Source of the DNA: Sindora glabra
Lineage: Eukaryota; Streptophyta; Magnoliopsida; Fabales; Fabaceae
Reading direction: 5' to 3'
DNA length: 64,000 bases
NCBI GenBank assembly: GCA_020226215.1
Contig: CM035227.1
Coordinates: forward strand, 1,605,343 to 1,669,342
The notes below the pieces were generated by a model. That model made no database searches. It worked only from the letters and a program-made list of their open reading frames with translations, and was not told where the DNA came from. Both the position numbers and the translations under genes were made by a program. Below are positions 47,215-58,665 of the stretch, in pieces (the first letter of the stretch is position 1; each line of letters starts with the position of its first letter).

Positions 47215-50032
47215 ATGGCATATTATGTGTCAAGGGAATTGCACCATGGAGGGTACTTGTTAACTGAGCCAAACTATAAATATTAGGGAGGGATTGTGGA
47301 TATTGTCTCTCATATTAATCATGACTTGTTTAACTTTTAGGAGCTACTGGACATAATCACAACATTAGGATATCAATTTACATCAGAGTTATATTATAAA
47401 TTTCAAAATCTGGATAATTGTTTAAAGTTGATTGTTAATGATAGGAAGGTCATGGAAATGATGAAGGTGTATAAGGGGTTAAATATGTAGGTTGTATATG
47501 TTAAGACCAATAATAGACCTATAAATTTTAGCAAAGTAACTAATGATGATGATAACAAAAATGTTGGATATGACAATGAGGAAAAATTGTGGGATGGTTA
47601 GGATGATAATATTCAATTTAACTTTAAAGGTGGTTATGTGGGTGATGATAAGAATGGTAGAGGTCAAGAGATATCTATTTTAGATCCAGACATTGAAAGT
47701 GATGATATTGAGAGTGATTCAATTATCATTCATATAGAGCCATAGATGCTAAAAAGTCTTAAGGGTACAAATGATGATGATATATTTGTAAATATTACTC
47801 AAATGAGAATGCTAAAATTCAAAGCAATATGCAAATTGCTATAAAGGGAAACATAGATAAAGGAGTAATGGAAGATATTGTTATATGAAAAAAAAAAGAA
47901 ACAAAAAGTAAAGAAGTGGTCAAATATAGTCAGATACATGTTGACTTTTTAACTAATGACCAAGTAAGCAAGTATAAGCTAAGATGTAATGATAGAGATA
48001 ACTATCCTGAGTTCTATAAAGAAATTGATATGGAAAATCCAACCCTTAAGAATGTAAAAGTGTTTAGAGATGTTATTATGGAATGGAATGTTAGAAGGTG
48101 ATGTGATGTAACATAGATAAAAAATGATAGTAGTAGGATGCTTAGAAAATGTAGAAGGGAAGGTTGTGATTGGAGGATATATGCTTCATGAATATAAGGA
48201 AAAATAACTTTGCAAATAAAAACCTTTCATTCAGAGCATACTTATTGTAATACGTTTGAGAATAAGTTAATGATGTTAACTTATCTTTCAAAAAGATATT
48301 TTGACTCTTTTTCTAACAATTTGAAATAGGACTTCACTTCAATGAAGAAAATAATGAAGAAAGAATGCAAATTGATGTAGAGAGGATGAAATTCTATAGA
48401 GCAAAAAGAAAGGTAGTTGAGATCAATGAAAGGGATTTTAAAGGTACAACAAATTATAGGAATATTGTGCCACAATTAAAAAGTATAATCTAGATAGCAC
48501 TTGTAAGCTATTGTTAGACTTACCAAGAAAAAGGTAATTATCTCACTTTAAGAGGTTATATATAGGGATTGATGCACTAAAAAGGACTTTCTTGTTGGGT
48601 ATAAAAAAATGACTATGCTAGATGGTTATTTCTTAAAGGGAATATTTAGAGGACAAATGCTTAATGTCATAGTAAGGAATAAGAATGATAATATATATCC
48701 TTTAGCATGGGCAATGGTTGAACTTAAGAACAAAAATAGTTTGTATTGTTTATAGGTATAGTAGTGAAAGATCTTAGTGAATCTAAAGATACAAAATGGA
48801 CATTTATTAGTGATAGATCAAAGGTAAGGTTGTTGAGTTTTAATTTTCATTTTTTATGTTATTTATTGTATTAGTTGCTTGAACTATTAAGGCTAACTTG
48901 CTACTATTTGATTTCATTTATGCAAGGTTTGCTGGAAGTTTTCAAGCAAAATTCCCTCAAGCTGACCATGAATATTATGTAAAACATTTGTTAGCCAATT
49001 TTTGCTCGAAGTACAAAAGGCAAGAGCTAAAGGAATTTATTTGGAAGGTTGCTTATACTAGCATTCTATAGGAGTTTGAAAATTTGATGAAAAAGATTGA
49101 AAAGGTAGATGTTGATGCTTACAACTATCTCAATGATTTAAAACTAAAGTATTAGTCAATGTCACATTTTAACATAGATGTGAAATGTGACATTCTTATT
49201 AATAACATAGATGAGTCATGGAATTGATATATTTTAGAAGCTAGAGACATGCCAATCTTACAAAGGTTTAAATGGATTAAAATAAAAGTGATAGAAAGGA
49301 TTCAAATTGGGATAGATGACATCAAAAAATATATAGGCCTTTTTACACTTACTGCACAAATGATTCTAGAAGAAAATAAGCATGATTTTAGGAATTACTT
49401 TGCAAACTATGTTAGGGAGATGAAATTTAAAGTGAACTTCTATGACATAACCAAGATTATTGACCTTGAAACCTATTCATGCACCTGTAAGGATTGAGAT
49501 CTCACTAGAATCATATGTAAACATGTATGTTGCCATTCAACGGGCTAGAGAGAGCCTAGAATCTTACATTCATAATTGGTTCAAAATAGAAATGTTTAAC
49601 AAGACATATCAATACGCAATTCATCTTATGCCTAGATAACATGATTAGGAAATAACTAAACATGTGACTATATTACCTCCTTACTACATGAAACCAAGTG
49701 GCGGGCTAAAAAAACAAAGGAAGAAAGGGCCAGAAGAGCTAAAGTTAACTTACAAAATGATAAAGAAAGAAAAGTTTATCACTTGCAGCAAATGTCTTAC
49801 TATTAGACATAATGCTAAGACTTGTAAGAAAGAAGTCCATTAGAACAGTAAACTTATGCAAAAGAAAAATAGTGGGTCAAGTTTACATGGTGGGGGTTCT
49901 TCACAAAATGAATCAAATGTTGTTTATCCCATACTTGGACCTCCATTACCATCACAATGTAATGAAAGGTTCATAAGCTCTGCTACTAAAGGCATAAAAC
50001 TTAAGGGAAAAGAAGGAAAATATAAGATGTAG
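47215..50032 (+). pseudogene. MuDR-type transposase, heavily decayed
   Basis: The remnant starts near ATG 47215 (MAYYVSRELHHGGYLL) with the N-terminal plant MULE domain (ELLDIITTLGYQF, then LIVNDRKVMEMM). An acidic linker follows, then the DNA-binding region (KVFRDVIMEW, CDWRIYAS, IKTFHSEHTYC). The DDE core comes next (RLYIGIDALKRTFL, GQMLNVIVRNKNDNIYPLAWA, KWTFISDRSK), then FAGSFQAKFPQADHEYYVKH. The SWIM zinc finger (YSCTCKD-stop-DLTRIICKHV) follows, and last a CCHC knuckle, CSKCLTIRHNAKTC. Stops and frameshifts are scattered along the whole length. A short intron-like gap lies near 48830-48910. The order is complete, so this was a full-length autonomous transposase that has died. It ends near TAG 50030-50032. 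Confidence 0.85.
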
Positions 50033-50161
50033 GCTTATTATTTAGGAGTAAAACATTGATTTTTTTTTTGGCTTTTTGCATGACCACTTGCATGAAGCCT
50101 ATGCCATAATTTGATTGCTATGTTATAATCTATTGGCTAAGTTTATTTTGGATTTAGGATA

Positions 50162-50238
50162 GATGTAATTATGTAGTACTTATATAAATGATGTAATTAT
50201 GTAATACTTATATAAATGATGTAATTATGTAGTACTTA
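50162..50238. repeat. 28-bp tandem repeat, 2.7 copies
   Basis: Units start at 50162, 50190 and 50218 (the last partial) with the core GATGTAATTATGTAGTACTT and one visible substitution. Confidence 0.9.
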
Positions 50239-50716
50239 ATGTAGATTTGTTCTTCTGTTTCTTTATCTTCTTTAATTTCCTTAAGATTTGGTGCCTTGCT
50301 ATGGCTAGAATTTTCACTTGTATGAAGCCTCTAAAACTTTTAAAGCCAATATTTTTACATTGCAATTTTATTGAAGAATGAAACAGCTTTTCTGGCATAT
50401 TTATAACATAACCTACACTTTCGACATCAGATTTTGCTAATGTAGTTATATTAAATTTAAAATAAAATGAGCAACGAGAGCAATGAATTATGCCTTAAAG
50501 TAGTCATCAAATCTATTTACAAAAAAAATTTGAAAACCCTAAAAATTATGCCTCTATATAAATTTTCAAAAGCATATAACTATTAAAACTGCTCAGCAAC
50601 TAGGCTTAATTTACTATGCCACTGTTGTGAGTCAACAAGAGTGCCTTGAGAAACATATTAGAATTACTTACCAAAAGGTGACAATAAAAGCAAAATATAA
50701 TTTGATATGACCAATT

Positions 50717-50742
<26 letters not shown>
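50717..50742. repeat. TA dinucleotide microsatellite
   Basis: Thirteen uninterrupted TA units inside the MULE. Confidence 0.95.
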
Positions 50743-50751
<9 letters not shown>

Positions 50752-51529
50752 TAAAATATCCTAACTTATGTAAGTTTACTAACCTATACATTAAGGATGG
50801 CTAAGACTAGTATCACTAGTAACAAAGATGGAGCCTACCATTTTCTAAAGTAACAACAACATTTGCATCATTGATATATATCTTCTTTGGTCTAGCCTAG
50901 TCAACAGTTATAAGTTGTTTACCAAATTTTGATCCATTAATCTTTCTAGTTGCAGTTCAATGTAAATCTTTCTTCTACAACAAAACATTATACATTAAAA
51001 ATAGCAAAACATCAAACACCAGAACCTAGAAATAACCAATGCTAGAAAAAAAATTAAACAATAAATCAATTGGCAAGCATGAGGGAGAAAGGAAAAGATA
51101 ACAGTGGCTAATGAAATAGAATTAATAAGAAATTCTATTCAAATGACCTTTATTTTAACTATTAGATGCAAAAGGGTGGCTACAATTCAACTTGTTTCTT
51201 GTAAAATCGAAATTAAATGTGTTGTAATTTGTGCATAAAAATACTATTAAATGTGTCATAAGAATCTTTTGATTTAGTTCACTTCAATTATTCATCTACT
51301 AAAACAAGCTTTAATAATATTAGATAGGAATGACATAATTATACAAATCTTTTAATGTAGAAAATATGTAATTTTCATTGCATTCTTACTTGTTTCTAAT
51401 TACAACTTGTTGGTTGATACATTAAAAAAAAAAAGGGTTACATTAATTCTATATCCATTCTAAAGCGTTAGGAATCTAATACATACTTCTCCTCGCCTAT
51501 TTCACTCAAAATCCATATTTACCAACCCT

Positions 51530-51880
51530 CATATCTAAGCAAACTAGAAATATATCTACGTTCCTCTTAGCATCATACTAACAACAATACATCCTATTAT
51601 GAACCAAGTTGCAACTAACATCTTCAAATATCTTTCTTTCTTCTCTCATGATTCCTTCAAGAATTTCATAATTATCTCTTTGCCATTCTTCTTAACTTCT
51701 ATCTCTTTTTTTTTGCAATTTAGCTTCTTTCCCTTTCAATAGTTCCATTTCAATGTCTTTATCCTTCAATTTTTGTTTAGCTCTTGCATCACAAATTTTT
51801 TCAACTTGTCTAGAGACATTTGTATTTAAATCATCACTTTTAGGAGGTTCTAACCAATCAAAGAAACTATAGCCTTGTTA
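51530..51880 (-). pseudogene. GRF-type zinc-finger gene remnant in the MULE
   Basis: Reading leftward from about 51876, one frame gives QGYSFFDWLEPPKSDD, which resembles the C-terminal GCxFFxW part of GRF zinc fingers. It is followed by a charged coiled-coil-like stretch (KICDARAKQKLKDKDIEMEL and beyond), then a stop near 51685-51688 (TAA) and continued similarity (EEWQRDNYEILEGIMREERK). GRF proteins of this form are frequent in or near plant MULEs. The N-terminal zinc ligands were not located, so the gene is incomplete. It runs toward the transposase, recalling the convergent two-gene layout of maize MuDR, although mudrB itself is unrelated as far as I can see. Confidence 0.5.
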
Positions 51881-52558
51881 ATTTAAAAGAAAAAAAATTT
51901 AACATTAATGCAATTAGCAAAAAAACATTACAATTTCTACTAATGTGGGTCTAGACACTTTTAGCTAGCCTGAACTGATATGGATGAGATATGCAATTGG
52001 CTAACTTCAAAATTAGGAAATCCAAACATGGAGAATTCTATATAATTTAATTTATAATCAAGTTTGAGCACTAGTAAACAACAAATATAGAGGAAGTTTC
52101 TTTGTTCAGCTAAGCTTCAATGTAAAATGCATGAAAGGTCACCATTTTTTTTTTATGATTTAGGCATATCCTAAAGAACACAATACTCTGATCACGCAAC
52201 TGATCAAATAATAAAAAGAACCTTTTGCATAGAATAACAAATATTTTCTTTTAAGTGTTAGCAACTTATTAACCATAATAGCAAATGTTGGTTTCTTGGG
52301 AAGTTTATAAAATTAGATTACAAGAACGGATTTTTAACAAAAATAAAGGAAGAAATTTTTTCCACAAGAACAATATTTCTTTGATGGAGCATCAACTATA
52401 TTTTCTTTCAAAATTTTTGTTAGACCATGAAATCTTTGTCATCACAGGCATCTTTGTGCTTTTGTATCTTTGCATCTTTGCATTTCTATATTTTTGCATT
52501 TCTACCTCATTATTAGGAACACAGAGATTAAAGGAAATACATTACTTGTATATCTCGT

Positions 52559-52695
52559 GAATTAGGTTGTTAGAGGTAATAGCAAACTAGTAGTTTCAAT
52601 GTATTGAAAAGTTCAAGCGGGTAAATCGTTATACTAAAAAATTTATGCATGTGTTATTAATGGAAAGTTTACGGGGATTCTATGTATTTTCCCCT
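52559..52695 (-). repeat. MULE right terminal inverted repeat
   Basis: Complementary partner of 46428-46570; the plus strand ends ATGTATTTTCCCCT. Confidence 0.85.
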
Positions 52696-52704
52696 TATAA
52701 TAAA
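52696..52704. repeat. 9-bp target duplication of the MULE, right
   Basis: TATAATAAA, identical to 46419-46427. Confidence 0.82.
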
Positions 52705-53738
52705 TATTTCACTTCAGATTCAAGAATTTTTCACATAGAAAGAACAATCCATAAATTTTGCTCTTCTGTCGGCGGTGGACGCTGAACCTCGAATAGCGAG
52801 GTCCGAAAGAACACAATACCCAGTTTTGAGCTAAAATAAGAAGAGGTGTACAATTTGATATTTGAAATGCAGTGCAAGTTTATTTATCGCCAACTAACTG
52901 GGGATTTTGAAAGTTCAAATGATATTCCTGTACGTACGTTTGCAGGTGAAAACGTAATATAGCTGCCATTGATAATAAAGATGAGTGCATAGTGCATAAA
53001 CAAAAGAAGCAGAGTCAATTAAATTCAAAGTATTAAAAAAAAAAAAAGGTCGGAGACGCAGATGGGGAATTCGGACGCCCAAAGCAGAGATTTGCCAAAA
53101 ATAAATAAGGCGTAAAAACAGAGTTTTGGATAATCAAGAAATCAGAACACAAAAGAAGGAAAACTTAGACATAAAATTGTGCTAAAAACCCTAGAAATGG
53201 AGCCGAGAGCTGAATCGGAAAATCACAAATTCTGCAAATCATCAATATAAATTCAGACCCTCAAACTCAACGGATCTTAGACACAAATCATAGGAGAATC
53301 AAGGCAAATCGTGAAGGAAACGGAATGGCGCGACTACAAAAAACACCATGCGTGCGGATTCGTGACACACAGGTGCAGTTGCTCACGCCGGAATCACTGT
53401 TCAGATAAAAGAACGGTGTAAATTACAAGCTATTTGGTATAATATAGATATAGATTTGAATAGTATTGTGACTGTCTTATCTGCTGACTTATATAAACTA
53501 GAAAATCCTGGTCATGAGAAAAAAAATGGCCCTTGGTATGCTTTTAAGAACTCCTAAAAACCATTGAAAGTTGGATCAAAGGTGTGCGGCCGCCAGCTTT
53601 CTTCTTCAAATTACTGTTCTAGTTTATAACAAAATATCAAACAGTTTGCGTCAACGAAAGCTGTTCCCTTTTGGTTAGATACAATTTTAAGGTGAGTGAT
53701 AACTTGAGAACCTTCCTATTCTGTTCACTTCTTCCAAA
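52705..53738. other. upstream region of the oxygenase gene
   Basis: Parts are GC-richer and exon-like on the minus strand. About 52745-52845 gives a 38-codon open stretch after a TTTTAG acceptor-like site, and 53180-53420 resembles a plant 5' leader with CTAGGGTTTTTAGC. A divergent transcript or an old gene truncated at the MULE insertion is possible. I recognise no protein. The promoter of the oxygenase gene should lie in 53430-53738, but no clear TATA box was fixed. Confidence 0.35.
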
Positions 53739-56700
53739 ATGGAAAACGCTGAAGCAACAAAGTTCTCAATCCTCAATCGTATAGACCTCTCCAATCCTGA
53801 CATCAACCAATCCGTTGATTTGCTCAGACAGGTTGACTTTCTAAGTTGTCTTTTTTTTTTTTTTTTCCCTAGATTACAATGTTACACAACTTTGGTTGTT
53901 GAATTCTAAGCTTATTCTATGTCTGGATGAAAAAGGCTTGTTTGGATTCTGGGTTTTTCTATGTTGTCAACCATGGAATCAGCCAGGAATTCATGGACGA
54001 AGTTTTTTCTCAGAGCAAGAGACTTTTCAGGCTTCCATTGAAGGAGAAAATGAAGCTTCTCAGGAATGAAAAGAACCGTGGCTATACCCCTATGCACGAT
54101 GAGATACTTGATCCTGATAATCAAGTACATGGTGGGGGTTTCAAGGGCTTCTTTGTCTGTAGATTTGTTTGTCTATCTGTGCCTTCTTATTTTCCATTTT
54201 CTTATGATATTGTTTCCTGACTGGCTTACCTAGGTGATTATAAAGAGGGGTACTACATTGGAGTTGAAATAGCGGAAGATGACCCAGAAGCAAAGAATCC
54301 TTTTTGTGGGCCAAATATTTGGCCGGCTTCAGGTAATTGAGTCAAATTATTAGTTTTGGAGACTTTTGAAGAAGCAAATCTGTCTTTTTCAATTTGGTAT
54401 CTGGTGAAATATGTCATCCACTTGTTCAGATATTCTGCCTGGTTGGAGGGAGACAATGGAAAAATACCATCGAGCAGTGTTGTGAGTTTCATCCAAGTTT
54501 TGATTATTTACCTGTAAACAATAATACATGGTGGTTAGATGTCTTGATTAGTTTGTAGCAGATTTAAGTGAAAAAAAATAAACAGATTTTCCGTTTTTTT
54601 GTTTCTGTTTACTTTGCGTGGAACCCAGAGAAGTGGGGAAAGCAGTTGGAAGGATAATAGCCCTTGCACTTGAATTAGATGTAAATTTCTTTGATAAACC
54701 AAAGATGCTAGGAAAGCCTACTGCAACTCTGCGGTTACTCCACTATGAAGGTATTTGAGCCGACAGTCTTAGTTTCTAATAGCTGCCATATAGTAAAGCC
54801 TAATATTATGTTCATTTGTGTTTGATTAAGGTCAAATCTCAAATCCGTCTCTAGGGATATATGGCGCCGGTGCTCATACTGACTTTGGTTTCATTACTTT
54901 GCTCGCAACAGATGATGTCCCTGGTCTTCAAGTACAAAGGCATTTGATATTTCTGTTTCTGTCTTCTATTTTACTATACAGTAGCATTAATTGTTTCATT
55001 GCAGATATGCAAGGATAGAGATGCTAGACCTCTTATATGGGAGGATGTGGCACCATTGAAGGGGTGAGTCTTTAGATTGTGTTGGGACTGATAATTTAAA
55101 ATTTTTAAAGGATTTTATATTATGTTAATTTTAATTGGCTTCGATTGAATTCCCTATATTTGAAGAATCATTTATTTGGATGACTCGCTTGAGTTAAGGA
55201 ATTTTCTTACCTATGTAATACACAAACTTAATAGAAAATACTTTGCTATAAAGGTATTAGAATTCATGTAAGATTTATGTGGCTTGCACAGAAATTGATT
55301 GTGCATGATTAAACTTGATGAGTGTAACAAATTGGATATGTATGTCAAAATTGTTTAACTATGCTATGTACTCATGAACATGTTTACATGATATAAAGAT
55401 TAGAAACCTAAAAGATTATATAAAACCTTGTTGTGAATGTAATAATAAAAAAATGGTTTTACATTTATTGATTTTTTCTAACTGAATATTTCCAAGAGTT
55501 TATCCCTACAAAACATGATTCATTAAGTTTTCAAAAATAGTTCATGTGTGTTTATGTTTTCAAAGCAGTGTAAAAAACTTTCAAAATTTTGCTTAATTAG
55601 AAGAGATTTCAAATTCTCTATTTTAAAGTGTAAAAATTCCTCCTCCAAATTCCTAGAATTTTTAAAATTTTCAGTCTTATTTATCCAAAAAAGTTATTTT
55701 AAGTTAAGGAATTTTAAATATTCTACTTGGTTAGATTCCCCTTTAAATTCCTACATCCAAGCACAACCTTCGACTTTGGCTTGGTTAACTTATTCACACA
55801 TTGTTATAAGGGAATATTACTTTCACTCTTCAATCTTCAAAAATATACAATTACTTCTTTTATTAATGTATTTTAAGTCTATACTCAGTTCTCCTAACAT
55901 GGAAACATAAAGATGAGTGTATATTTATCAAAATAAAGGGATGCGAGTGGAATTATGTTATATCTTATGAAACCTAAATGATATTTGTCCTTGTTTTAAC
56001 AAGAATCTCTTCATTGCTAAGTTGCATGCCATCAAAATTCTAATATTGAACACTATTAGGTGCGGAGACAAGTATTTCATCCCAGTTTAATTACCTTTTC
56101 GTCTGAGAGTTTTTATTAGCAGATTCCACTAACGGTTTTATGTTAACAGAGCGTTTGTAGTAAATATTGGAGACATGTTGGAGCGCTGGAGCAACTGTGT
56201 TTTCAAGTAAGAAACATGTACCAGTGCTAACTATGTCTAACTCTATCCAGATATTGAACGATTTACATGATTTTTCAAATTTTTTCTTTTCTGCTAATGT
56301 GAGTCGTTTTTTCAACTTGTATTTATTTGGTCTGAATTCGGCTCTCCTCCTTGTGTGAATTTTGGTCAGACTCTGGAATGGATCCCCATCTTAAAAGAAA
56401 AGGAAGCTGAGAACACAATATATGATTTGTCCCGACTCCCTTAGTCTATCTAGACGTATACATATCACTTCCCTATTGTTAACTACTTTTGGATCTTTGC
56501 ACTTATACTCAGGTCTACATTACACAGAGTCATAGGAAATGGTCAAGACAGATATTCTGTAAGTCAGAAACTTATTTTTCACATCAAGAAAAATGAACTA
56601 TAGTGTTATTCATTTCTTTTAAACTTGGAAGAAAGAATGCTTTCTGCAATATTTTTCTTTTCTAGTTGATTCTGCATCCTCTTTGCTTGCTGTTGTAGAT

Positions 56701-56946
56701 AGCGTTCTTTCTGGAACCAAATCTTGATTGTCTAGTGGAGTGCTTACCAAGTTGCAAGTCAGAAAGTGAACCTCCCAAGTGAGTTCTATAGATGATTGCA
56801 TATGAAGGGATCTGCCTTTTTATTGGTTTCTGAAATAAATAATTTGTTTTGGCAGGTTTCCTCCTATATTGTTTCGAGATCACCTGAGCCAGCGATATGA
56901 CGTTACTCATGCTAATTTGAATACATACATCAAAAGCCAAACTTGA
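53739..56946 (+). CDS. 2-oxoglutarate/Fe(II)-dependent oxygenase, 11 exons
   Basis: Exons: 53739-53831, 53936-54131, 54234-54332, 54430-54481, 54629-54750, 54831-54931, 55005-55063, 56150-56206, 56513-56558, 56699-56778, 56856-56946. All junctions are GT-AG and phases match, giving 331 residues. The N-terminal DIOX_N part has ACLDSGFFYVVNHGIS. The jelly-roll core carries the iron ligands H203 and D205 (AHTDFGF) and H264 (LHRV), with R273 and S275 (RYS) for 2-oxoglutarate. It is a soluble cytosolic-type enzyme that couples 2-oxoglutarate decarboxylation to oxidation of an unidentified substrate. From memory it resembles Arabidopsis At1g35190 (annotated as hyoscyamine 6-dioxygenase-like) almost end to end. 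That name does not prove tropane chemistry. Intron 7 is long (1086 bp). The 3' end faces the malic enzyme gene. Confidence 0.93.
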
Positions 56947-57082
56947 GTTGCCTGACACCAACTTGGACTTTGTCGTCATCTTCTTTTGATATGTAGATAT
57001 GTAAACCGTTTCTTTCATGGCAGCGAAACTAAGTCATTGTTAGAAGATCATGCTTTTAACGAAATAAGCAGACAGTACGGAA
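56947..57082 (+). other. 3' flank of the oxygenase gene
   Basis: Likely 3' untranslated region. No canonical AATAAA was assigned; AACGAAATAAGC near 57058 is a weak candidate poly(A) signal area. Confidence 0.35.
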
Positions 57083-57087
57083 ACAAC
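57083..57087. repeat. 5-bp target duplication of the solo LTR, left
   Basis: ACAAC abuts TGTTAGTC and is repeated at 58439-58443. Confidence 0.8.
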
Positions 57088-58438
57088 TGTTAGTCTTATC
57101 TTAACCCCATTTTAATATTTATTTTGATCAACACATTTTGAAATGTTTGAATGTGATTCAAGATCACTTGATGCATTGGATCTCAAGTGTTAAATTGAAG
57201 AATTTTGAAGATCTTAGTTAGGAGTTTTTTTCCCTCCTTTTGGTTCAATTGTAAAAGAAGAAATTTTATTTAATGATTAAAATCATAAATTAGAGAAAAT
57301 ATTTTTAAAAATTGAATTATGTCAAAATTTGTTCTACTTGTTGCAACAAAAAATTTGAGACAAAAGAAAAAAAACTCAAATTCGATTTTTTATTTCAAAA
57401 GTATTTTTCATAAAGAAGTCTTGTATAAAATTGTAATGATTTTTATGATATGATCAGAAGGTTTCAAAATGGGGTTTAAAAATAAGAGGTTTTGCAAAAA
57501 AAAGTTCAGTGAAGGGGATCAACTTCATGAAGCACTTCCCTTTCCAGAATTATCTCAAGAAGCACTTCACAAAGCACTTCTTAGCACGTTGGTTTCAAAT
57601 TCAAGTTTGTTTCTAGCGAAGCGTTTTGCATGTTATAATAAATTTTCCATATAGGGAGAAGCACTCTGTCCTTTGTATTTTTCAAATTGCAAGAACTTGA
57701 GAATCACTTTGCAAAACAATTCTCTAGGTGGTAACATATTTGTAATGGCTTTTCTAAGTGTGTAACAAAAATTAAGGGTTTCTAATTTCTACTTAAAATT
57801 TCAAATTTAATTTTAAACATGCAATCCAAACTTCCATTGTTACATTTGGCATATTCCTCTTTCTTCTAACTTTGAGAATTTGTTAGTTTACCTTTCAAAT
57901 TTTAAACACCTATTTGTAAGCTTATTTTTTAAAATTTTAAATATCAATTTATTATATTTTAGAGCGAAGTGTCCCGATAATATTTAAAAGTGTGAAATCT
58001 CTTAATAAAATATTTTTTAAGAGAAGAATTTCGAAGAGATTGACCTATAAATTAGTAGACTCTGTAGAAGTTTTTTTAAGTGCTCTTTTAAACTTGAAGA
58101 AATAGTAAATTCTTATAAATTTAAATCAAATAGGCTTCATAGTAGATGTACTATATGAAATATTGAACCTTCAAGACTAAACTACTATAAATTATTATGT
58201 TTGATATTCTTTATCCTAGCTCTTTATATTTCTCTGGATTATATATTGTTTTGATTGCTAAAATTGCTGTTACATAGTCCATAATTATTTCAAATTGATT
58301 GGAGCTTCAACTAATCATTTGTCTCTTATTTCTAAGTGAAAATTGATTGCCAAAATCTTCACAAAAGTATTTTTGATTTTAGAAAGTGATAAAATTTTAA
58401 AATCCAATTCACCCCTCCTGGGTGGATTCTTGGTAGCA
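57088..58438. mobile_element. 1351-bp solo LTR
   Basis: The segment starts TGTTAGTCTTATC and ends GGTAGCA, obeying the TG...CA rule, and is flanked by identical ACAAC pentamers. Near the right end AATCCAATTCACCCCTCCTG closely resembles the end of LTRs in large plant copia families (SIRE/Maximus style), so the element was probably read left to right. No internal region or second LTR is present, the signature of recombination between two LTRs. It sits between two convergent genes, in their shared 3' space. Confidence 0.82.
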
Positions 58439-58443
58439 ACAAC
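58439..58443. repeat. 5-bp target duplication of the solo LTR, right
   Basis: ACAAC, identical to 57083-57087. Confidence 0.8.
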
Positions 58444-58665
58444 GTCTTGTTCTATTTCGAAACATATTTGCATCAACTACAACATCTTGTTTTATTTTGA
58501 TTAACAGCGAAAATGTCTTTATTTAATCTAGACTTAAAGAGAAGTTATTACACTCATAACATCCGCTCATATTTGCATCAACTACAACATAACATAATCG
58601 CACCACATATGCCATGCCAGCCACTCTCATCTTTGTTGCAATGGACCCCCAGTTTTTTGCAATAT
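58444..58665 (-). other. 3' flank of the malic enzyme gene
   Basis: Expected 3' untranslated region of the minus-strand gene. It ends within about 220 bp of the solo LTR, so the LTR could affect polyadenylation. Confidence 0.4.

Larger units (their letters stand above)
50033..51529. other. MULE interior between the two coding remnants
   Basis: AT-rich, with a 28-bp tandem repeat and a TA microsatellite (listed separately). A minus-strand stretch at about 50850-50975 reads KINGSKFGKQLITVD and ARPKKIYINDA, protein-like but interrupted. It may be an exon of the convergent GRF gene. Confidence 0.45.
46428..52695 (+). mobile_element. 6.27-kb Mutator-like element (MULE)
   Basis: The ends form about 140-bp imperfect terminal inverted repeats: 46428-46570 on the left and 52559-52695 on the right. 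The tips are AGGGAAAGTACAT and, on the complement, AGGGGAAAATACAT. Perfect 9-bp TATAATAAA duplications flank it. Inside are a decayed MuDR-type transposase (plus strand) and, convergent to it, a GRF zinc-finger remnant (minus strand). Long inverted ends, 9-bp duplications and a MULE transposase together identify the superfamily. The transposase carries many stops, so this copy is non-autonomous now. Confidence 0.88.
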
